Origin: an uncultured Lentisphaeria bacterium
GTDB taxonomy: Bacteria; Verrucomicrobiota; Lentisphaeria; Victivallales; UBA1829
Assembly: GCA_905211485.1 (NCBI GenBank)
Contig: CAJMAW010000074.1
Coordinates: 1 to 15,939, forward strand
Length of the DNA: 15,939 bases
Reading direction: 5' to 3'
Positions within the stretch are counted from its first letter, which is position 1. Each line of letters opens with the position of its first letter. Shown in pieces: positions 8,000 through 14,660 of the stretch. The notes beneath the pieces are model-generated. The model was not told the DNA's origin, did no database searches, and saw only the letters and a program-made list of their open reading frames with translations. A program made the translations under genes and the position numbers.

Positions 8000-8379
8000 T
8001 TCTGGGTATCGGCACAGACATCGCGGAATGTCAGCGCGTCATGCGCATCTATGAAAAATACGGAGAGCATTTCATCCGGAACATCCTCACGCCTCAAGAA
8101 CTGGATTTGATGAAATCCAGAAAAAACCAGGCCGAATTCCTGGCCGGACGATGGGCCGCAAAAGAAGCTTTTTCCAAAGCCCTCGGATGCGGAATGTGTG
8201 AAGCCTGCGCTTTCGTGGAAATTGAAATCCTACCCTCGGAGTCCGGCTCAGGGGCTCCGGTGGTTCAGCTCCACGCGGAAACGGCAAAAACAGCGGAAAG
8301 ACTCGGAGTCAAAAAAATTCATGTCTCCATCAGTCATGAAAAAAATTATGCCATTGCATTCATTCTCCTGGAAGGATGA
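7996..8379 (+). CDS. acpS: holo-[acyl-carrier-protein] synthase
   Basis: 127-residue phosphopantetheinyl transferase of the AcpS type. It moves the 4'-phosphopantetheine arm of CoA to a serine of acyl carrier protein, activating fatty-acid synthesis in the cytoplasm. The Mg-binding motif GIGTDIAE has Asp8, and the second motif GRWAAKEAFSKALG (51-64) has Glu57. Family length is about 120-130, so it is complete. The start at 7996 was chosen because GGAGG lies 9 bases upstream and MILGIGTDI is the standard N-terminus; an in-frame ATG at 7945 would overlap radC by 55 bases. It is last in the operon. No clear terminator follows. Confidence 0.96.
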   Translation: MILGIGTDIAECQRVMRIYEKYGEHFIRNILTPQELDLMKSRKNQAEFLAGRWAAKEAFSKALGCGMCEACAFVEIEILPSESGSGAPVVQLHAETAKTAERLGVKKIHVSISHEKNYAIAFILLEG

Positions 8380-8810
8380 GAAAAGCCCCCTGTCCCGAGA
8401 TGCCAGAGAAAAAAGGGAGGTCGGGAGGACTAAGGAAGAAAAAACAAAAACGAGTGAGAAAAATCTTTCAGGATCTTTCAGAAACTCCCCTGCCGTTCCT
8501 TCCGGAATGCTTCTCCACACAGCGGGAACAGGAATTGAAGAAAATTCTGATCTTGTTCACTCACGTCCCTTTCCTCTCTTTTCCCTATTCCATCCGTCTT
8601 CAATTTTTTGAAGAAAATCCACTTCCATCCCCTCTTCCTTCAGGGGGAAGAAGCGTTTTCTCCGTTTGCGAAAATCAACTTTGCGTGATATAGTAAACCT
8701 ATTTTCAGATGGCTCTGCGGCGGAAAAATTTCCCGGCGTGAAAAAGCCCGGCATGGCAGATTTTTCATTTTTACTCCAGAATAAAGAAGGAAGAGGAGGA
8801 TACGGACAAG
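8380..8810. other. intergenic region between acpS and the GntR regulator, no convincing gene
   Basis: 431 bases with strong purine then pyrimidine strand bias. An open frame of 105 codons begins with an ATGA overlap at the acpS stop, but its ribosome-binding site is badly placed and its composition is not protein-like. The right end holds the regulator promoter (8666-8694) and a leader of about 110 nt. No clean intrinsic terminator for acpS was found. Confidence 0.55.
8666..8694 (+). promoter_or_regulatory. candidate promoter of the GntR-family regulator
   Basis: TTGCGA at 8666-8671, 17-bp spacer, TATAGT at 8689-8694 (five of six to consensus). The leader to the ATG at 8811 would be about 110 nt. 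The ribosome-binding site AGGAGG is 12-18 bases before the ATG. Confidence 0.55.
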
Positions 8811-9818
8811 ATGGGCGCACATAAGAAATCAGGAAAGCCTCCCGCAGTAACCGACGTCCGTTCCGCATTTTCCGATGCCATGCCGAAGTACCGGACAATT
8901 GAATACGATATGATTACGCTGATCAACCGCGGGATCTATGCACCGGGAATGAAAATGGATTCCATCCGGGATCTGGCAGGATATTACGATGTGAGTATTC
9001 AAGTCATCCAGATGGCTGTTGCTGAACTGGAAAAGCTCGGGTACATCTATACGGTTCCCAAGAGCGGGATGTATGTGACGGAGCGGAAAAAAACGGGACC
9101 TTTCCATTGTCTGGGCATTTTTGTTCTGAATTATCCTGTTTATCAATCCGGCATCATGATTGAAACCCTTGCGGAGGAAATCCGAAGACGTTCCTACAGC
9201 ATTCTCCTGGGGGGAAATTTCGAGAAAGACTATACGCTTGACGAATGGCTTGAGCGGAAACATGTGGATGGAGTTTTTCTGCTCGGCGTTGTGGAGGAAT
9301 CGGATCTTCTGCCGTTGATCCGGCGCAAGATTCCGTATTTCATTTTCGGCAACCAGAACATTGCGCCTTCCCATCCGCAGATGACGCTTAATGTCTATGC
9401 ACAGGATTATAAGACTTTTGTCAAGACCCTTCCCGCCTGGAAAGGCAGAAAAATCGGAGCCATTTTCGGAATCCCCGAATCACGGGGCGACCGGGAACGC
9501 AGACAGGCCATGATCGATGCCTGGAAACTTGTCAACGGCTCCGTGGACGAATCTCTTTTCCGGTTCAGTGAAATTGACGGATATAAAGAGACGGAGGAGC
9601 TGATTGAAAAACAAAAAGTGGAAATCCTCTTTATCGGCGGAGGACCTCTGGCCGGTTACAGACGCTATTTCTTCCTGCATCCGGAACATCCCAAGCCGGA
9701 TCTCGTCCTCTTTGAGAAAAAAGACCTGAAACTCTTCCGAGATGCCAAGTATATCCCTTTTCATCTGAAGGATTTCAATTATAAAAAAGCGGTTTCCAGG
9801 ATGTTTGCCATGCTCTAA
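8811..9818 (+). CDS. GntR-family regulator with LacI-type sugar-sensor-like C-terminus
   Basis: 335-residue DNA-binding regulator. Residues about 25-92 form a GntR winged helix: YRTIEYDMITLINRGIYAPGMKMDSIRDLA, then YDVSIQVIQMAVAELEKLGYIYTVPKSGMYVTE. The rest (about 97-335) looks like a degenerate periplasmic-binding-protein effector domain of the LacI/AraR kind: LGIFVLN, DGVFLLG, IPYFIFGNQ, and GAIFGIPESRGDRERRQAM. This GntR/LacI hybrid layout is common among sugar regulators in Lentisphaerae, and the target is usually a nearby or divergent catabolic gene. None is adjacent here: upstream is acpS and downstream is convergent leuD. The ligand is unknown. It has its own promoter and appears monocistronic. 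Confidence 0.85.
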   Translation: MGAHKKSGKPPAVTDVRSAFSDAMPKYRTIEYDMITLINRGIYAPGMKMDSIRDLAGYYDVSIQVIQMAVAELEKLGYIYTVPKSGMYVTERKKTGPFHCLGIFVLNYPVYQSGIMIETLAEEIRRRSYSILLGGNFEKDYTLDEWLERKHVDGVFLLGVVEESDLLPLIRRKIPYFIFGNQNIAPSHPQMTLNVYAQDYKTFVKTLPAWKGRKIGAIFGIPESRGDRERRQAMIDAWKLVNGSVDESLFRFSEIDGYKETEELIEKQKVEILFIGGGPLAGYRRYFFLHPEHPKPDLVLFEKKDLKLFRDAKYIPFHLKDFNYKKAVSRMFAML

Positions 9819-10014
9819 GAGGATCTGACCGACATGGAGGATCCGGAAGACAGCCTTCCGGCGGCTGACTCATTCCCCTCCGCAGCAAGAGGCCGCAACA
9901 GAGGATCATGGGCGCCTGATTTCCGCGACGGGCGCAAAAAAACGGACACATTTTTCCCCGCCGTTTTTCCCTGCTCTCAATCTGATTCCCTGAAAAAATT
10001 TCTGAAAATTTCCC

Positions 10015-10049
10015 CCTTTCCCCGTTTTTCCTCTGGTCACGGGGAAAGG
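10015..10049. terminator. 11-bp inverted repeat between convergent regulator and leuD genes
   Basis: CCTTTCCCCGT (10015-10025) and ACGGGGAAAGG (10039-10049) pair perfectly across a 13-base loop. It lies 25 bases beyond the leuD stop on the minus strand and 200 bases beyond the regulator stop on the plus strand. Neither side has a proper T tract, so it may be a Rho-independent-like stop or only an RNA-stabilising hairpin. Confidence 0.4.
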
Positions 10050-10074
10050 AGAGCAAGAAAAAAGGAAAGGCGAA

Positions 10075-10599
10075 TCAATATTTCTTATCCGCGAAATCCA
10101 CCCATCCGCCCGCTTTTACAAGCGCGAGATCGAACTCGCTGATGATAAAGGGATAGACCTTAGTCACAGAATCATTGGAAATCGTGAATGTGAATTTTTC
10201 GAGATCCGTTTTACAGAAGGCGTCCGTTCCTGCGAAAACCTGGAAAATTTCATCAATGATGGAGCCCGGCAGAGAAATTGCCATCATCCCGCAGTTGAAC
10301 ATGTTCTGACGGAAGATACGGGCGAAATTTTCCGCGATGACCAGATGGATCCCGTTGCATTCCAGGACCCAGGGAGCATGCTCGCGGGAAGATCCGCAGC
10401 CGAAATTGGAACGGGTGACAATCACCCCCTTGCCTTCCACATCCTTTTTCGGATCGAAAGAGGGAATGGAAAGATCTTCCAGACAATAAGGCTTCAAAGC
10501 CTCCTTGGTCAGTTCCGTGAGATATTTTGCGGGGATAATCTCATCCGTATTGATATCGGAACGGTCAAGGAACAGTATTTTTCCGTTTAAATTTTTCAT
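10075..10599 (-). CDS. leuD: 3-isopropylmalate dehydratase small subunit
   Basis: 174-residue swivel-domain subunit of the heterodimeric isopropylmalate isomerase (leucine synthesis, cytoplasm). Diagnostic motifs are DINTDEIIPAKYLTE (14-29), the substrate-loop region, and NFGCGSSREHAPW (65-77), where the conserved Ser-Arg contacts substrate. The short length matches the archaeal/LeuD2 class rather than the ~200-residue enterobacterial form. The same class includes homoaconitase small subunits, and the loop around YLT does not settle substrate. AGGAG precedes the ATG by about 10 bases. It follows leuC with a 21-bp gap in one operon. Confidence 0.92.
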   Translation of the reverse strand: MKNLNGKILFLDRSDINTDEIIPAKYLTELTKEALKPYCLEDLSIPSFDPKKDVEGKGVIVTRSNFGCGSSREHAPWVLECNGIHLVIAENFARIFRQNMFNCGMMAISLPGSIIDEIFQVFAGTDAFCKTDLEKFTFTISNDSVTKVYPFIISEFDLALVKAGGWVDFADKKY

Positions 10600-10620
10600 A
10601 GTGAAGAGCTCCTGAAAGAG

Positions 10621-11904
10621 TTAGACAAAAAGCGGAGAATTGGTGATGACTCCGGTCAGGGCAGTTGCGGCCGCTGTTGCGGGACTCATCAGATGGACCA
10701 TGCCGCCGCGGCCCATTCTGCCGTTGAAATTGCGGTTCGTCGTGGAAGCGCAGACTTCTCCGGAGGCAAGGACACCGTTGCTCATTCCGAGACAGGCGCC
10801 GCAGGTGGGATTCGTCACGCAGAATCCGGCATCCATGAAAATCTGAATCAGGCCCTCCTTCAGGGCCTGGGAATAAATCAGCGGCGTTGCAGGCGAGACA
10901 ATCGCACGGACGTTCGGGCTGATCTTCTTCCCCTTCAGGATTCCCGCCGCCACGCGGAGATCCTCAAGACGCCCGTTCGTGCAGGAACCGATATAGACCT
11001 GATCGACAGGGGTTCCGGTCATTTCCGCAACCGTTTTCACCTGATCGGGCTTGTAGTTCACTGTCACCATCGGTTCCAGAGTCGAGACATCGAAATCGAT
11101 GACGCGTTCGTAGACGGCGTCTTCATCCGGCAGCCAGCGGCTGTACTCCTTCAGTGCATCCTCTTTAGTCGGGAAATCATTGCGGATGAATTCCCAGAGA
11201 TAGTCGACCGTCATCTGATCGGGATAGCAGACGCCGCAGGTGGCTCCCGCCTCCACAGCCATGTTGCAGAGGGTCATGCGCGAATCCATGCCCATGGAGG
11301 AAATGACCGGGCCGGCGAATTCAATGACTTTATCCGTCGCCCCGTTGACCGTCAGCAGACGGATGAGCGCCAGGATCAGGTCTTTTGCAAAAACGCCGGG
11401 CCGCATCTTGCCCGTCACCTGAATCCGGATGCTTTCCGGTTCCCGCATGGCGCAGACGCCCTTGAGAATCCCCACTTCCAGATCCGTGGTGCCAACACCA
11501 GCGGCAAAAGCGCCGAAGGCCCCGTGCGTACATGTATGGGAATCGCCCATGATTACAGTGAAGCCCGGGCGAACAAATCCTTTTTCCGGAAACAGCGCAT
11601 GGCAGACCCCGTTTGCGCCGATGTCAAAAAAGTCCTTGATGCCATGGCGTCTTGCCCAGTCCCGGAGCGTCTTGCCCTGTTCGGCCGTTTTGGAATCCTT
11701 TGCCGGAGTCACGTGGTCAATCACAGCCTTGATTTTCGAGGGATCGAAGACGCGGTCCTTCCCTCTGGAAACCAGATCGTTCACGGCAATCGGCGTTGTA
11801 ATTTCGTGGCAGAAGACCCGGTCAAGCCGAATCACGGAAACACCCGGAGCGGGAACGTCCACCCGGTGGGCGTCAAAAATTTTCTGAGACAATGTTCTGC
11901 CCAT
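10621..11904 (-). CDS. leuC: 3-isopropylmalate dehydratase large subunit
   Basis: 427-residue aconitase-superfamily subunit of the LeuC2 (archaeal-like, COG0065) class. It isomerises 2- to 3-isopropylmalate with its partner LeuD. The three [4Fe-4S] ligands are intact: C308 in YIGSCTNGRLEDL, and C368 and C371 in NPTCGACLGMSNG. Other conserved stretches are MGDSHTCTHGAFGAFAAGVG (119-138) and GRMGRGG (395-401). Homoaconitase is the main alternative, but adjacency to leuD only, with no lysine-pathway gene in view, favours leucine synthesis. AAGGA lies about 12 bases before the ATG. It is divergent from an XRE-cupin regulator that might control it. Confidence 0.93.
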   Translation of the reverse strand: MGRTLSQKIFDAHRVDVPAPGVSVIRLDRVFCHEITTPIAVNDLVSRGKDRVFDPSKIKAVIDHVTPAKDSKTAEQGKTLRDWARRHGIKDFFDIGANGVCHALFPEKGFVRPGFTVIMGDSHTCTHGAFGAFAAGVGTTDLEVGILKGVCAMREPESIRIQVTGKMRPGVFAKDLILALIRLLTVNGATDKVIEFAGPVISSMGMDSRMTLCNMAVEAGATCGVCYPDQMTVDYLWEFIRNDFPTKEDALKEYSRWLPDEDAVYERVIDFDVSTLEPMVTVNYKPDQVKTVAEMTGTPVDQVYIGSCTNGRLEDLRVAAGILKGKKISPNVRAIVSPATPLIYSQALKEGLIQIFMDAGFCVTNPTCGACLGMSNGVLASGEVCASTTNRNFNGRMGRGGMVHLMSPATAAATALTGVITNSPLFV

Positions 11905-11963
11905 GATCTGTTCTGTCCTTTCCTGAAGTTCAGTGGTTTTCTTCTTCTCATCCGATCCCTTCT

Positions 11964-11992
11964 ACGATAGCATTCATTTCGCAATTTTTCAA
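11964..11992 (-). promoter_or_regulatory. candidate leuCD promoter
   Basis: On the minus strand: TTGAAA (plus 11987-11992), 17-bp spacer, TATCGT (plus 11964-11969). It sits 60 bases upstream of the leuC ATG. A perfect 14-bp palindrome lies 14 bases further upstream. Confidence 0.55.
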
Positions 11993-12006
11993 TATTTTTA
12001 TGATAT

Positions 12007-12020
12007 TTAATTATAATTAA
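12007..12020. promoter_or_regulatory. 14-bp perfect palindrome, possible operator between leuC and the XRE-cupin gene
   Basis: TTAATTATAATTAA is exactly self-complementary. It overlaps the -35 (TTATAA, 12011-12016) of the plus-strand promoter and lies just upstream of the leuC -35. The position suits an autoregulatory and divergent-control site. Because the region is AT-rich, chance is possible. Confidence 0.45.
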
Positions 12021-12039
12021 CAGAAAGAGGTGTTATATT
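12011..12039 (+). promoter_or_regulatory. candidate promoter of the XRE-cupin regulator and downstream gene
   Basis: TTATAA at 12011-12016, 17-bp spacer, TATATT at 12034-12039. Initiation near 12046 leaves too short a leader for an ATG at 12056 and favours the start at 12074. Confidence 0.55.
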
Positions 12040-12073
12040 TCACCATGGCAAAGAAATGACCCGGAGAGAGAAG

Positions 12074-12631
12074 ATGAATGAAACAAAAATCGGGAAACAG
12101 ATCCGTCAATATAGAAAAGACAAGAAGATGTCCATCAAGGACTTCTCGAAAATCTGCGGCATCAGCACCGCACTTGTGAGCCAGCTGGAACGGGGAATCG
12201 GCAACCCCAGTCTGAATGTATTAAAGTTAATAGCCCGGACGCTCGGCACTTCCCTGGCTTCCCTTTTCGCGGAGGAAATCGACAACGCCATGCTGATCCG
12301 GAGAAAGTCCGAACGGGAACGGATCCGGAATCCGAATGAAAAGGACGCGGTCTATTACGGACTCACTCCGGGGCCGCTCAAATCAAATGTCGAGCTCCTT
12401 CTCATGTCTCTGAAGCCGAACGGGGAGACGAATCACGGATTCTCCCGGCATTTCGAGGAGGAAATCGCCTATATCGTCGAAGGCGAAGCCACCATGGTCT
12501 TTGAAGACGGCGAATTTGAACTCCAGGAAGGCGATACCATCCGCATTCTTCCTTCCCGGCGTCACAAACTGAAAAATCCTTCCGAAAAAAACGTCCTGGT
12601 CCTCTTCATCAAAAGCAAAGTCAGCTTCTGA
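12074..12631 (+). CDS. XRE-family regulator with C-terminal cupin domain
   Basis: 185-residue transcription factor. An N-terminal lambda-repressor-type helix-turn-helix covers about residues 5-62: IGKQIRQYRKDKKMSIKDFS, then ISTALVSQLERGIGNPSLNVLKLIARTLG. A C-terminal cupin barrel (about 105-182) contains FEEEIAYIVEGEA, FELQEGDTIRILPSRRHKLKNP and the last strand VLVLFIKS. The histidine/glutamate pattern of a metal site (GFSRHFEEEI, RRHKL) is partly kept. Such two-domain regulators sense small molecules and often control neighbouring metabolic genes. ATG 12074 was preferred to 12056 because GGAG sits 7 bases upstream of it and the predicted leader would otherwise be about 10 nt. It is divergent from leuC and 60 bp ahead of a putative glycosidase, so either could be a target. 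Confidence 0.88.
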   Translation: MNETKIGKQIRQYRKDKKMSIKDFSKICGISTALVSQLERGIGNPSLNVLKLIARTLGTSLASLFAEEIDNAMLIRRKSERERIRNPNEKDAVYYGLTPGPLKSNVELLLMSLKPNGETNHGFSRHFEEEIAYIVEGEATMVFEDGEFELQEGDTIRILPSRRHKLKNPSEKNVLVLFIKSKVSF

Positions 12632-12691
12632 AAAAATGGACACAGAACTCAGCGGAAGCATTCCAGAAGCAAGGCACGGAGACTTTTACTC

Positions 12692-14314
12692 ATGAAACAG
12701 CTGAATGAATCTCTGATCCCCGAATCCGGGAAAAAAGAAGCCGAAGCAGGCAATTATTTCTGCACCTGGTGCACGCAGTCCGCAATGCTGGATCCCTCCT
12801 CCGGAGGGAAAGACAAGGCGGCGGCCATGAGAGACATGCTGACAGAGCAATTTCTCTTCAGCGAATCAGACGGCATTCTCGCAGGCAACCGGATGCTTCC
12901 GGTCCGCGGAGACCTGACCGTGGTCCTCGACGATGGCTGGGACGTCCCTCCAGGCACAGAAAACCCTTTCCATTCCAACCGCTTCGGTTCTCTTCACATT
13001 GCGGGTGAAAAGTTTCCCTCTCTCCAGTCGCCGGGCAATCCGGGAGAAACGCTGAAAAAAATGAACGAGCGTATCCTGTCGCTCGGCTATCGCGGGACCG
13101 GGGTCTGGGTTTCGCCTCAGATTCCCTGGCCGGACGGATCCCCCTCTCCGAAACGGAGCATGAGTGAATTCCGGAAACACTGGGAAGACTGCGCCGCACT
13201 TTGCGCCCGGGCGGGAATCCGCTACTGGAAAGTGGACTGGGGAAACTGCGGATCGGCAGAACACAGAAAAATCATTACGGAAGCGCTCAGGGAGTTTGCC
13301 CCGGAAATCCGGATCGAACATGCACTCGTTCAAAACCCGCTGACACCGGAAAACCCTGATTTTCTGAAAGACCGTCTGGAATATCTTGAGGAGATTCTCC
13401 CCTTCAGCGATTTCCTCCGGACCTATGACATCGTCAAGGAATTTGAAACGGTGACGACCCTTTCCCGCTGCCGGGAAGCCTTTCTTGCCGCAGAACGCCG
13501 CTTCGGAAAACTCCGGAATCAAAACGGAGCCGTGATCCCGGCGGACGGCGGCTGCATCCTGAATGTTGAAGATGAACCGTACATCGCCGCCTCGCTCGGC
13601 TGTGCAAACGGAGTCATGCGTCATCGTGCGGAACATCCGTGCCGCGCGGCGGAATGGGAACGGCGCCATCCGTTCTGGAAGGAGAAAGGCCTGGGGCATC
13701 TGCGGAAACAGCTCACGGTCGATGAAAGTTTCCGTTCCCTGCGCTTCCAGAGGATCGCCCCGCCTTTCCCTCTTGCGGGAAGCGACAAGCGGTGCTCGGA
13801 AGAAATTCTCAGCGATTTTCACAGCTTCCACCAGGAGGATTCCTGGCCCTTTCTTCAGGGACTCTTCACGGAATCCGCGCCTGCCGTCATGACAAGGAAC
13901 TGCGAGTTTCCCGAAATTCTTTCCCCCATTCCCTCCGCAGAGGAACGGCCCTTCCTCACGGCAATGCGTCATCCGAACGGAGTTCTGGCCCTTGCCGCCC
14001 TGCCCCGTTTCCGGAACGGGATCTGGAGCATTCCCAGACTACGCATCCGGATGGAGACAGACAGGATGGATTTCACCGCAGGCTTGTTCGGAGACTTTGA
14101 CGCCGTCGTTTTTGCTCTTCCCGAAGCTGTTCCGGAAGGAAGAAGAATCCTGATGCAGGATCTGATCGGGGAAAGGGCTTTCGACGTTTCCTCAGAAATT
14201 TCCTGCGAAGGGCGCTTCCTGACCATCCCCGGAGATCTTTTCAGGAAGGTCGGACTCTCCGCCGCAACTCCCGGAGACCTTTCCCGCGCCGGAGCGCTTC
14301 TCTCGCTTCGCTGA
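12692..14314 (+). CDS. putative cytoplasmic glycoside hydrolase, GH-D clan-like (GH27/GH36-type barrel)
   Basis: 540-residue protein without a signal peptide. Its central part reads like the clan GH-D TIM barrel of alpha-galactosidases: NYFCTWCTQ (21-29), VVLDDGWD (77-84; compare DDGW in GH36), GYRGTGVWVSPQIPW (132-146), and YWKVDWGNCG (178-187), where Asp182 sits at the nucleophile position of the K-x-D motif. DFLRTYDIVKEF (240-251) follows the barrel and Asp246 is a possible acid/base, by position only. The C-terminal ~150 residues look like a beta-sandwich cap (MRHPNGVLALAALPRF and following). No family name can be assigned with confidence. GGAG lies about 11 bases before the ATG. It is probably co-transcribed with the XRE-cupin gene 60 bp upstream. 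Confidence 0.7.
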   Translation: MKQLNESLIPESGKKEAEAGNYFCTWCTQSAMLDPSSGGKDKAAAMRDMLTEQFLFSESDGILAGNRMLPVRGDLTVVLDDGWDVPPGTENPFHSNRFGSLHIAGEKFPSLQSPGNPGETLKKMNERILSLGYRGTGVWVSPQIPWPDGSPSPKRSMSEFRKHWEDCAALCARAGIRYWKVDWGNCGSAEHRKIITEALREFAPEIRIEHALVQNPLTPENPDFLKDRLEYLEEILPFSDFLRTYDIVKEFETVTTLSRCREAFLAAERRFGKLRNQNGAVIPADGGCILNVEDEPYIAASLGCANGVMRHRAEHPCRAAEWERRHPFWKEKGLGHLRKQLTVDESFRSLRFQRIAPPFPLAGSDKRCSEEILSDFHSFHQEDSWPFLQGLFTESAPAVMTRNCEFPEILSPIPSAEERPFLTAMRHPNGVLALAALPRFRNGIWSIPRLRIRMETDRMDFTAGLFGDFDAVVFALPEAVPEGRRILMQDLIGERAFDVSSEISCEGRFLTIPGDLFRKVGLSAATPGDLSRAGALLSLR

Positions 14315-14315
14315 G

Positions 14316-14347
14316 GGGAAATTTCATTTCCCGGATTTCCATTTTTT
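14316..14347 (+). terminator. possible terminator after the GH-D-like gene
   Basis: GGGAAAT (14316-14322), a 3-base TTC loop, ATTTCCC (14326-14332), then a T6 run at 14342-14347. The stem starts two bases after the stop codon. The gap of nine bases between stem and T run makes termination less certain. Confidence 0.4.
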
Positions 14348-14458
14348 GGGAAAAAAATCTCCCTCAGGAAAAGAGTGAAGGAAGAAAAATCGGGCGGAGA
14401 AGAGAGAGCCGCACCCAGGAACACTGCGCTTCCGGACATTTTTCCCGAAAAAAACGAC

Positions 14459-14486
14459 TTGCTTTTTCCCGGGGGAAAGTTATATT
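14459..14486 (+). promoter_or_regulatory. promoter of the riboswitch-pseudopilin transcript
   Basis: TTGCTT at 14459-14464, 16-bp spacer, TATATT at 14481-14486. Initiation near 14493 would start the RNA just before the aptamer closing helix at 14502. Confidence 0.6.
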
Positions 14487-14500
14487 AGAGATTCATTTTC

Positions 14501-14598
14501 TGGAGACAGGACCGGTGAATCCCGTGAGAATCGGGAACGGTCGCGCCACTGTGTATACGCCTTGCGAGAGGCGTAAAGTCAGATCCCGCCTGTTTCCC
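14501..14598 (+). ncRNA. cobalamin (B12) riboswitch aptamer
   Basis: The core matches the cobalamin riboswitch family. A 9-bp closing helix pairs GGAGACAGG (14502-14510) with CCTGTTTCC (14589-14597). ACCG (14511-14514) pairs with CGGT (14538-14541), enclosing GTGAAT and the P5 stem CCCG/CGGG with L5 loop TGAGAAT (14525-14531). The signature CGCGCCACTG (14542-14551) follows. A P6-type hairpin pairs TACGCCT with AGGCGTA (14556-14575), then the conserved AAGTCAGATCCCGCCTG closes the core. It is a compact form. Downstream hairpin CCCGGAT/ATCCGGG (14611-14627) has no T run, so the output is more likely control of translation of the gene starting at 14661 than termination. Cobalamin binding and subclass are inferred, not tested. 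Confidence 0.85.
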
Positions 14599-14660
14599 AA
14601 ACTGGCTTTTCCCGGATGCCATCCGGGGGCCGTTCGTGCGCGCAACACAAAGGAGTCATC

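Larger units (their letters stand above)
14315..14660 (+). other. intergenic region holding terminator, promoter and riboswitch
   Basis: This 346-base stretch has no gene. In order it contains a possible terminator (14316-14347), a purine-rich stretch with no recognised element, a promoter (14459-14486), the cobalamin aptamer (14501-14598), a second hairpin (14611-14627), and the ribosome-binding site AGGAG at 14651-14655. Confidence 0.7.

Noticed and set aside
8376..8693. 105-codon open frame whose ATG overlaps the acpS stop as ATGA
   Set aside because: The overlap fits the operon style, but the purine-rich GGAAGG runs straight into the ATG, leaving no spacing. The product is low-complexity with no domain, and the frame ends inside the next gene's promoter.
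9843..9861. Hairpin CCGGAAG/CTTCCGG after the GntR regulator as its terminator
   Set aside because: The 7-bp stem is followed by CGGCTGAC with no T run, so only weak secondary structure is supported.
10693..11970. 425-codon plus-strand open frame
   Set aside because: It is antisense to leuC, which has intact Fe-S ligands and motifs; the antisense translation has no recognisable domain.
12866..13972. 368-codon minus-strand open frame
   Set aside because: It is antisense to the GH-D-like gene, with no motif and no ribosome-binding site; only a codon-bias shadow.
14611..14627. Hairpin CCCGGAT/ATCCGGG as an intrinsic terminator of the riboswitch
   Set aside because: No T tract follows; the next bases are GGGCCGTTCGTGCGCG.
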